NCBI GenBank assembly: GCA_937989875.1
Contig: CALKBO010000024.1
Location: forward strand, 1-45,890
Direction: 5' to 3'
DNA from: an uncultured Collinsella sp.
GTDB taxonomy: Bacteria; Actinomycetota; Coriobacteriia; Coriobacteriales; Coriobacteriaceae
Length of the DNA stretch: 45,890 nt
In this document: positions 40,197 through 45,890 of the stretch, in pieces
Layout: each line of letters opens with the position of its first letter
How positions within the stretch are numbered: the first letter of the stretch is position 1
Made by a program: the position numbers and the translations under genes
The notes under the pieces: generated by a model
The model's input: the letters and a program-made list of their open reading frames with translations, nothing else
Told to the model about the DNA's origin: nothing
Databases searched by the model: none

Positions 40197-41150
40197 CTAC
40201 TCACCGCGCACACGGCGTGCGATGCGGTCGGAAAGCGAGGCTTTCTCGGCACGGTTCTTGCCCCAAAACGCGCAAGCCACCATGCCGGGGCCCACGTGCG
40301 AGCCGATGGTGGGACCGACGGAACTACGGATGATGGTGACGTCGGCGCAGCCTTCCTCCTTGCGGATGGCGGCCTCGAGCCAATCACCGTCCTTCTCGGC
40401 ATCGGCCGTCATAATGGCGATGGGCATGGTGCGATCGGGCACGTAGTTCTCGCGGAACGACTTGAGGATGGACTTGAGCGCCTTCTTGCGGCCGCGGTTG
40501 ACGCCGATCAGCGACAGCGAGCCGGCCAGGTCGTAGGAGAGCTCGGGCTTGACGTCGAGCTTTGCCGTGAGCTGTGCCGCCGCGGGCGGAATGCGGCCGC
40601 CGGCAGCCAGCGCGTCAAAGCTCTCGAGCGTAAAGTAGCCGTGGACATAGGTCTTTGCCTCGTTTGCCCAATCGACCAGCTGCTTGGCGGTCAGTCCCGC
40701 CGAGCGTTGACGGACGGCCTCGAGCGCCAAGAGCGCGCCGGTCGCGCAGGGCAGAGCGTTGTCGACCACGTAGAGCTCAAAGTTGGGATACTCGGCGCGC
40801 ACGGCATCTGCCGCCTGGCACGCGGAGTTGTAGCTCGACGACAGCGCCGAGGTAAAGCACAGGTAGACCGTGGGCGTGCCTTCTTTGGCGCACTCGGTAA
40901 AGAACTCGATATAGCGACCGAGCGACACGGCGGAGGTAGACACGCGAGCGCCGGCGCGCATGCGGTCGTAGAACTCCTTAGGGCTCATGCTCGACCAGAT
41001 ATCGTCCGTGCGCTCCTCGCCATCGATAATGAAGGGGAAACCCAGGATATCGACATCGAGGTTCGCGGCGACCTCGGGGCTAAAGTCGCAGCAGGTATCG
41101 ACGACGATGCGGCAGCGGTCAGAATGGCCGGTAGATGCAGCCTTGTCCAT
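40197..41150 (-). CDS. DegV family fatty-acid-binding protein
   Basis: 317 residues from the ATG at 41150 (GGAG eight bases upstream). The DegV fold is indicated by the N-terminal VVDTCCDFSPEVAANLDVDI, the ARVSTSAVSLGRYIEFF segment, LCFTSALSSSYNSACQAA, and ALPCATGALLALEAV. Family members bind fatty acids and supply FakA kinases in phospholipid synthesis. No FakA gene is adjacent. It is followed about 100 bp later by the dehydrogenase operon, probably as a separate unit. Confidence 0.9.
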   Translation of the reverse strand: MDKAASTGHSDRCRIVVDTCCDFSPEVAANLDVDILGFPFIIDGEERTDDIWSSMSPKEFYDRMRAGARVSTSAVSLGRYIEFFTECAKEGTPTVYLCFTSALSSSYNSACQAADAVRAEYPNFELYVVDNALPCATGALLALEAVRQRSAGLTAKQLVDWANEAKTYVHGYFTLESFDALAAGGRIPPAAAQLTAKLDVKPELSYDLAGSLSLIGVNRGRKKALKSILKSFRENYVPDRTMPIAIMTADAEKDGDWLEAAIRKEEGCADVTIIRSSVGPTIGSHVGPGMVACAFWGKNRAEKASLSDRIARRVRGE

Positions 41151-41173
41151 CAAAGCGACTCCTTACGTAAAAA

Positions 41174-41200
41174 GGCGGCCATCCGCATGGGATGGCCGCC
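41174..41200 (-). terminator. hpf terminator
   Basis: GGCGGCCATCC and GGATGGCCGCC form a perfect 11-bp stem, followed by TTTTTACG on the minus strand, about 30 bp past the hpf stop codon. Confidence 0.85.
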
Positions 41201-41229
41201 GGCCGTTAACTCATGCAAGTTAACGTATT

Positions 41230-41814
41230 TTACTCGTCAAGTGTTTCGATGCGGGGCTTGATGATGCCATATCCACCATTCTTACGGTGATACACCACAT
41301 TGATGAGGCCAGTCGTCGCGTTCTCGAACACGTAGAAGTCGTGGCCGAGCAGATCGGTCTGCACCAGTGCCTGCTCCTCAGTCATCGGGGTGACATCGAT
41401 GACCTTCTCGCGGACGAGCAGGTCGTCCTCCTCCTCGGGCAGCAGCAGGTCGGCCAGATCCTCGACGCGCTCGACCGGTGCGACATCCGCCGCGCTGGCA
41501 CCGCCCTGGCGGTTGTCCACGACCTTGGTCTTGAACTTGCGCAGCTGGCGGGTGACCTTATCGGCGGAGAGGTCGATGGCGGCGTACATATCTGCACCGT
41601 GCTCGGCAACGCGAATCACCGAACCGCGGGCACGAACCGTAACCTCGACGATTGCCGGGTTGGGGTTCGAGGGGTTCTTCTCATAACGAAGTACAACGTC
41701 GACTGTCATGGGCTCGATATCGAAAACCTTGAGCGCCTCGCCGATCTTCTCATCCACATGCGCACGCAGAGCATCGGTTACCGTCGTCTTGCGTCCAGAA
41801 ACCTTGATATCCAT
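41230..41814 (-). CDS. hpf: ribosome hibernation promoting factor, long form
   Basis: 194 residues from the ATG at 41814 (GGAG upstream). The N-terminal S30AE domain (about 1-100) begins MDIKVSGRKTTVTDALRAHV. After a linker, the C-terminal dimerisation domain (about 135-190) contains TEEQALVQTDLLGHDFYVF and NVVYHRKNGGYGIIKP. Long HPF dimerises 70S ribosomes into 100S in stationary phase. The upstream 200 bp contain a hairpin and a possible promoter that may form part of a leader RNA. Confidence 0.95.
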   Translation of the reverse strand: MDIKVSGRKTTVTDALRAHVDEKIGEALKVFDIEPMTVDVVLRYEKNPSNPNPAIVEVTVRARGSVIRVAEHGADMYAAIDLSADKVTRQLRKFKTKVVDNRQGGASAADVAPVERVEDLADLLLPEEEDDLLVREKVIDVTPMTEEQALVQTDLLGHDFYVFENATTGLINVVYHRKNGGYGIIKPRIETLDE

Positions 41815-42000
41815 ACGTGGCTCCAATCTGCCTCGGGGACTTACTGTACTGGCTATGTACCCATTGCCGTGCATTTAATCACGCGGATTCCTAAAGACCC
41901 GAATAACGATTGCTTGATACCGCATACCGAAGTCTCGCACTTTTCTGTGGCAAAGTGCGCTATAGGAGGGAGCTGGCGGCTTTATATTTGGTCCCAAAAA
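41815..42000 (-). promoter_or_regulatory. hpf leader with hairpin and possible promoter
   Basis: On the minus strand, TATAAA (complement of 41981-41986) is a possible -10 element, followed by an untranslated region of about 160 nt. It includes the perfect 8-bp hairpin CGCACTTT/AAAGTGCG (41936-41943 with 41952-41959) and several GGTAT-type repeats. Structured raiA-motif RNAs are known upstream of hpf/raiA genes in Actinobacteria and Firmicutes, but a match cannot be confirmed by eye. Confidence 0.35.
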
Positions 42001-42031
42001 TTGGCTTTGACCTGCTGGTTTTATAGGGATG

Positions 42032-42065
42032 AAAAAGCCGGGCTCCCCTATTGGGGAAGTCCGGC
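42032..42065 (-). terminator. terminator of the solute-binding lipoprotein gene
   Basis: GCCGG-n4-CCCC pairs with GGGG-n2-CCCGGC on the minus strand, with TTTTTC after it, about 65 bp beyond the stop codon. Confidence 0.85.
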
Positions 42066-42131
42066 AGTGCATGTTGAAACCGTGAAGAGATGTCCTTTCC
42101 AACGTATAGGAGACACCACCCCTAGCAATAA

Positions 42132-43139
42132 CTAGCTATTGAGTTTGTTAATGTCGTCGTCGGTGATGGTGCCTTCCTGGCTGGACGATTTGTCCTCGGA
42201 GGATGCGGTCTCATTGTTGGAATCGGAAGACTCGCTGCCGGAGGACGTGGTCTCACTGGACTCAGAGTCGCCCGGCTGCACGTTAGCGCCCGAAACCGTC
42301 TTAGTGGTGAGGTCGTAGGGCATCCTGCCATACCAGACGCAGTGAACTGCCTCGAGCGTGCCGTCGACCGTGATGTCGTCGAGGGCATCGCTCACGGCAC
42401 GGCACAGTTCGTCATTGGACGAGAGGCCCGCAACACCGAGCGTCGAGGGCGCCTCGAGCGCACCGACATAGGAGATCTCGCTCATCAGACGTGCAAGGTA
42501 GCCACCGGCCGTGGAGTCGCAGATCACATAGTCAACCTCGCCGGACTCGAGCGCCTCAAAGCACTCGTTGATGTTGGAGTAGGTCTTTTGGTTGGCGGTG
42601 ATGCTCTGCTTAGCAAGCGCCTCCTGCGAGGCCGAGGACATCTGAACGCCCAGGGTGGACGTGTTAAGGGTATCGGTGGAAACGCTTAGCGACCCACCAT
42701 CGCTAGTTTTACCGAACACGGAAGTGGCATCGTACAGGCAGGTGCCGAGCGAGCTAATGTCCCCGTCCGTGGAGTTAATCTCGCCGATAAAGATATCGGC
42801 CTTTTTGTCGCCGAGCGCGGAACCTGCCGAAGACGCATCGACAAAGGAGACCTTAAGGCCCATGCGGCTTGCGAGGGCGCGGGCGGCGTCAACCGCATAC
42901 CCCGTGAGCTCGCCGTCGGCGTCCTGCATGGCCTGCGGCGCATCGGAAGTATCGAGGGCGACCGTCAGGGTTCCGGGAGTGACCAGGGCGTCGTCCGACA
43001 CCGCCGGCGTGACGGTCTCGTACTCGATCTGGTCGATCGTGGGAGTCGTGAACGTAGACAGCGGGTTGAACGCGCATCCGCTCAGGCCCAAAACGGCGAT
43101 GACCGCTGCGGTCCCAGCACCTAACCGAGCCGCGTGCAT
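42132..43139 (-). CDS. solute-binding lipoprotein, amino-acid ABC family
   Basis: 335 residues from the ATG at 43139, preceded by GAGGGG at 7 bp. The signal peptide MHAARLGAGTAAVIAVLGLS ends in a lipobox LSGC with Cys22 as the lipidated residue. The mature part is a solute-binding family 3 protein: LTVALDTSDAPQAMQDADGEL, then GYAVDAARALASRMG, and YVICDSTAGGYLARLM. The C-terminus has a low-complexity Ser/Glu/Asp tail. No permease or ATPase gene is adjacent, so it may be an orphan or sensor. The frame stays open for 133 codons upstream, but a signal peptide would then be internal, so that extension is rejected. Confidence 0.88.
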   Translation of the reverse strand: MHAARLGAGTAAVIAVLGLSGCAFNPLSTFTTPTIDQIEYETVTPAVSDDALVTPGTLTVALDTSDAPQAMQDADGELTGYAVDAARALASRMGLKVSFVDASSAGSALGDKKADIFIGEINSTDGDISSLGTCLYDATSVFGKTSDGGSLSVSTDTLNTSTLGVQMSSASQEALAKQSITANQKTYSNINECFEALESGEVDYVICDSTAGGYLARLMSEISYVGALEAPSTLGVAGLSSNDELCRAVSDALDDITVDGTLEAVHCVWYGRMPYDLTTKTVSGANVQPGDSESSETTSSGSESSDSNNETASSEDKSSSQEGTITDDDINKLNS

Positions 43140-43482
43140 CAAGCTGCCCCTCACCATGTCCACTACCCTACCTTCTGTGTCGTATACGATCCGTGCGTTG
43201 CACGGAATATCAGGTTGTTCCCACCAGCTGACCTGGTATTTGACCCCACACTTGCGCACCGGGGTGTTTGCTCGGGAGGCCGCAGCCACCTTCACGACTG
43301 GCCCGCTCGCCCGCGAGGCGGTATTGCCCCAAAGAAAGTCGAACGGACGGTGCGGCTTACATCTAGGACGCGCCATGATCGCGCCGCGCGCACGCGGTCG
43401 CTTACGTGGATCCCTTTGACCGCGTCTGTCTTGGACTAGGACGGGCATTTCGTCCGTCCGCAACCACAGCCTGGTAGGAACG
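43140..43482 (-). other. long GC-rich leader of the lipoprotein gene
   Basis: About 340 nt between the promoter at 43489 and the gene start. Hairpins visible on the minus strand include GGACGG...CCGTCC near 43445-43465 and GCGGTC...GACCGC near 43400-43425, plus the GCGCGCGGCGCG run. An in-frame open stretch covers it but shows no known domain. No match to tmRNA, RNase P or SRP motifs was seen. It may be a regulatory leader. Confidence 0.35.
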
Positions 43483-43488
43483 AAGCGC

Positions 43489-43517
43489 ATTATAGCTAAG
43501 TTCAAGCTAAAGTTTAA
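43489..43517 (-). promoter_or_regulatory. strong promoter, far upstream of the lipoprotein gene
   Basis: On the minus strand TTAAAC (43512-43517) and a perfect TATAAT (43489-43494) are separated by exactly 17 bp. Transcription would begin near 43482, giving a leader of about 340 nt before the start at 43139. Confidence 0.6.
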
Positions 43518-43639
43518 GGTTAGGGGCGTTATTCGCATCGCGAGTACAGATTTCGCAGGTCAGGACGGACCGCACGTACTCTGATTGAGCCCGTCGCTCC
43601 CCTATGGAAAGCCCCAACACACCCGTCTTAGGGCGCCGT

Positions 43640-43854
43640 GGCCAAAAAATAGCAAATATGAGTACTGTTACCAATTTAGTAGCAGGAGTTTTTGGCTCTG
43701 CAAGCTGTTTTCACGCTCTATAACGTCAGATTGATGCCAGGATATTCCACATTTGTTTAATAACTTTCTAATTTACCCCCTCTTCCAGTCCCAAAATCCC
43801 TGATTTTGCTGTTACTGAATTTGTAGCAGTACTCATATTTGCTATATTTTGGCC
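43640..43854. repeat. 215-bp element with 28-bp inverted repeats
   Basis: GGCCAAAAAATAGCAAATAT (start of the left arm, 43640-43667) is inverted at 43827-43854, with one mismatch in 28 bp. Weaker inverted similarity continues inward for about 25 bp (TTACCAATTTAGTAGCAG against CTACAAATTCAGTAACAG). The interior is AT-rich with no gene. It is not the same family as the elements at 3769 and 22658. A MITE-like or dispersed palindromic repeat is likely; no target-site duplication is evident. Positions 43540-43639 hold nothing recognised. Confidence 0.65.
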
Positions 43855-43889
43855 AGAGCATATATCCAACCCTCTGTTTCAGAGCATTG

Positions 43890-44999
43890 TTAGGCGGGTT
43901 TAAGCCCAAAACACGCCCGCAGCGTGTTAAGCAGCGCCTCTTGCTTTTTCCTGCGGGCATCGACACGATTCCGGTACCGCTTTCGCATACGCTGGTGCAT
44001 GCGCCATGCGAGCGCCTCCATTGCTTCCATGTCGCAGAGCATCTCGTTATTGACCGTCGCGACCTCGATTCCCATAGTAATCAAGCCCGTGTTGCGTTTT
44101 TCATCATGGATACGTCCCCTCCGGGAGGAATGGCCCAGCTCACCGTTGTATTCCAGGTCAAACTGGGCTGCTTCCTGATACGCATCGCAAACTGCATGCG
44201 GCATCCCCGAGATTGCCTGCGCGCGGTCATCGAACTCGATCTTGCAGTCGGTCTTAAAGGGACCGCAGGCAAATCCGCCATAGGAAAACGGAAGCGAAAA
44301 CAGAGCGAGCATGATGCACTCCATGGGTGAGCGCAGGTTTTCCGACAGATAGGGGCACAGACGCCGCAGCCGTTTGGCCGTGCTTCCTTTGCACGCCGCG
44401 AGGTAATCTGCCAGGCGATCGGGTGTCAGCACGGGCTCGACCTCAAAGTAACCGACATCTGGCGGCTGGTCTTTGTCCTTTGCCAATTTGTTTACGACAG
44501 GCGATGTGTAGGGAGGTAGATACTGCCCGCGATCGCTCAGCGAAATCTTGGAGCACAGTTCCTGGGCCAGGGCAAACGCCTGGATACAGCCGACTTCGCG
44601 CGCAACGGCTACGCAGAGGGCCTCGGGAGACAAGCTGTACACCCCCGGCTCCACCTCCAGAATCGAGCCGGCGGGCAACTCGGAGCATACGGACCAGCTC
44701 ACGCCAAGAATACGGCGGCGCTGCGCTGCAGATCCTACCAGCAAGCACAAATCCTCTTGCACCTCGCCGCTTGCGGCCCCAATCCGCACCAAGTCGGGAA
44801 GATAGATGTCCTCGGTCGAGGGCGACGACGTGCGCAGCACACGGCGCTCTTCATCGGGATCGAGGTCCTTCCAGCTTATGTAGCCCATCTGCCGGCGCTC
44901 GGCGCGCATCATGCGTAGCGCCGAGGCGCCTGTTAGGATTACGGAAGCCGCTAGCTGTTCGCTTGTCGGCTCGTTGCGCCGCTCAATCTTCACTGCCAC
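43890..44999 (-). CDS. protein with PD-(D/E)XK/DUF559-like C-terminal domain
   Basis: 369 residues if it starts at GTG 44999 (AGGGG seven bases before, 10 bp after the comF stop). ATG 45038, overlapping comF, is an alternative giving 382 residues. The N-terminal part holds LTGASALRMMRAERR and a region with the segment SPEALCVAVARE. The middle has RSPMECIMLALFSLPFSYGG. Then comes FDLEYNGELGHSS...HDEKRNTGLITMGIEV, resembling the acidic core and basic helix of Vsr/DUF559-type nuclease folds and AbiEi-like proteins. The C-terminus is a basic helix. The family is only partly recognised and the biological role is unknown. Confidence 0.65.
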   Translation of the reverse strand: MAVKIERRNEPTSEQLAASVILTGASALRMMRAERRQMGYISWKDLDPDEERRVLRTSSPSTEDIYLPDLVRIGAASGEVQEDLCLLVGSAAQRRRILGVSWSVCSELPAGSILEVEPGVYSLSPEALCVAVAREVGCIQAFALAQELCSKISLSDRGQYLPPYTSPVVNKLAKDKDQPPDVGYFEVEPVLTPDRLADYLAACKGSTAKRLRRLCPYLSENLRSPMECIMLALFSLPFSYGGFACGPFKTDCKIEFDDRAQAISGMPHAVCDAYQEAAQFDLEYNGELGHSSRRGRIHDEKRNTGLITMGIEVATVNNEMLCDMEAMEALAWRMHQRMRKRYRNRVDARRKKQEALLNTLRACFGLKPA

Positions 45000-45009
45000 A
45001 AAACCACCC

Positions 45010-45816
45010 CTACCAAACGCGTGCGATAGCGAGGCCATCGACCGCTACGGCGCCGGCGCGCTTGAGTTCCGCCGAAGCCGCGGCCATCGTCGCGCCCGTG
45101 GTGATAACGTCGTCGATAAGCAGCAAGCGGCGGCCGTGCACGTCCTCAACCGTCTCGTACATGCCTTGGGCACGCTCGCGGCGCTCCTCACGACCGAGTT
45201 CGCGCTGGTCGCCATGCCCGTACTTGACGAGAGCATCGAGCAAGGGAACACCCGACAGCTCGCAAAATGGGCGCGCAATGGCCTCCATATGATCAAAACC
45301 ACGCCGCCGAAACGCTGCCGCCGTCGCAGGCACAAACACCACCGCATCCGCACCGGACAGCACACCTCCGTAGCGATCGGGCGCTACGACCTGGGCATGC
45401 AGGGCGGTGTCGTAGACCAGCTCCGCCAGATACGGCGCCAGACGTCGCTCGCCCGCATCCTTGTACGCTTTAATGATGCGCGGCAGCGGATGCGCATAGA
45501 CGGTGCACGCCAGGCAGCGGTCGAGCGCCTCCGCCATTGCCGAGGACGTGCCCTCGACTGAACACTCAGTGCATAGCAAATCCCCAAACGGGGCGCCGCA
45601 TCGGGTGCAGCTATGACGTGGGTCGATGAGCGTGAGCGTGGCCAGGCAGTCTTGGCAAATAAGCGCACCGGCGCGCTCGCAGCCAGCACATCGTGTTGGC
45701 GACAATGCCTCGAGCGCCTCGCGTGCCGCCCACTCGGCAAACGGTAGCAATTCGTCCGCAAACGGTAGGGCACCGGCACCCTGCAGACGGCTCAATATGT
45801 TCAGATGGCTCTTCAA
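45010..45816 (-). CDS. comF: ComF family phosphoribosyltransferase-like protein
   Basis: 268 residues. The N-terminal zinc-binding part has CAGCERAGALICQDC and CTRCGAPFGDLLCTEC pairs. The C-terminal phosphoribosyltransferase fold has the PRPP motif RLLLIDDVITTGATM with adjacent acidic residues. ComF proteins act in DNA uptake and recombination in competent bacteria, and the gene is widespread in non-competent lineages. The next gene starts about 10 bp later, so the two are likely co-transcribed. The upstream 70 bp carry a perfect hairpin. Confidence 0.92.
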   Translation of the reverse strand: MKSHLNILSRLQGAGALPFADELLPFAEWAAREALEALSPTRCAGCERAGALICQDCLATLTLIDPRHSCTRCGAPFGDLLCTECSVEGTSSAMAEALDRCLACTVYAHPLPRIIKAYKDAGERRLAPYLAELVYDTALHAQVVAPDRYGGVLSGADAVVFVPATAAAFRRRGFDHMEAIARPFCELSGVPLLDALVKYGHGDQRELGREERRERAQGMYETVEDVHGRRLLLIDDVITTGATMAAASAELKRAGAVAVDGLAIARVW

Positions 45817-45842
45817 GACACAACCCTCCCTACGTTTGAACT

Positions 45843-45884
45843 GCCTCCCATTTCTTGGACATGAGAAATGGGAGGCTTTCTTTA
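45843..45884 (+). terminator. hairpin near the window end
   Basis: GCCTCCCATTTCT and AGAAATGGGAGGC form a perfect 13-bp stem with an 8-base loop. TTTCTTTAT follows on the plus strand, but no plus-strand gene precedes it in the window. On the minus strand it lies upstream of comF and may terminate or attenuate a gene beyond the window. Confidence 0.6.
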
Positions 45885-45890
45885 TGCGCG

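Noticed and set aside
43140..43482. tmRNA, RNase P RNA or SRP RNA in the leader region
   Set aside because: None of the conserved sequence blocks of these RNAs (tRNA-like T-arm with CCA, P4 core, SRP apical loop) was found on either strand.
43158..43538. N-terminal extension of the solute-binding protein (133 extra residues)
   Set aside because: A lipoprotein signal peptide with an LSGC lipobox and a good ribosome site starts at 43139. An internal signal would make no sense. The open frame is typical of GC-rich DNA.

Overview
The window looks like a chromosomal segment of a gut actinobacterium of the class Coriobacteriia, most probably Collinsella or a close relative. This is inferred from the high GC content, the abundance of sugar phosphotransferase (PTS) systems of a Firmicutes-like type, the tagatose-6-phosphate route, the long-form hibernation factor and the actinobacterial flavour of the housekeeping genes. 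No rRNA or species marker is present, so the genus is an inference.

About three quarters of the window (1-33.9 kb) is a sugar-uptake island. Positions 192-4457 (minus strand) hold lacC, lacB, lacA, an unrecognised membrane protein and the single lactose-type IIA gene lacF. Two paralogous modules follow, 4672-9315 and 9670-14231. Each is a LacI repressor transcribed away from lacE (PTS IIBC) and lacG (6-phospho-beta-galactosidase). Positions 14326-21296 form a disturbed stretch: a Fic gene, a 3' fragment of a DeoR regulator, a third lacE-like gene facing a TIM-barrel gene plus GntR regulator, and then an intact DeoR regulator (probable LacR). galM, an odd mannose-type IIB paralogue and tRNA-Thr(CGT) come next.

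Positions 23802-33859 form a galactosamine / N-acetylgalactosamine-type locus: YhcH, a nagA remnant, a second lacC, a LacX-like mutarotase, a flavodoxin, nagA, agaS, a GntR regulator and a mannose-family PTS (IID, IIC, IIB, a YajC-like protein, IIA). Lactose breakdown (LacG, LacAB) and galactosamine breakdown (NagA, AgaS) both give tagatose-6-phosphate, which the two LacC kinases phosphorylate. No tagatose-bisphosphate aldolase (LacD) lies in the window.

The last 12 kb (34.5-45.9 kb) is more ordinary: a DUF2975-like/XRE pair, a SurA_N-like membrane protein, an isocitrate/isopropylmalate dehydrogenase, a HEAT protein, a small membrane protein, a 3-hydroxyisobutyrate-type dehydrogenase with a His/Cys-rich tail, DegV, hpf, a solute-binding lipoprotein, an endonuclease-fold protein and comF.

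The most unusual material is non-coding. There are seven 57-bp palindromes in clusters with an 80-bp period, each cluster ending a sugar module. Two ~220-bp elements have perfect terminal inverted repeats that co-vary between copies. A 28-bp inverted-repeat element lies near 43.7 kb. A large nested hairpin lies at 52-149, and a nested palindrome sits at the Fic promoter. Several operator families tie dispersed genes into regulons. Among proteins, the IIB paralogue whose phosphorylatable His is Cys and the metal-tail dehydrogenase stand out.
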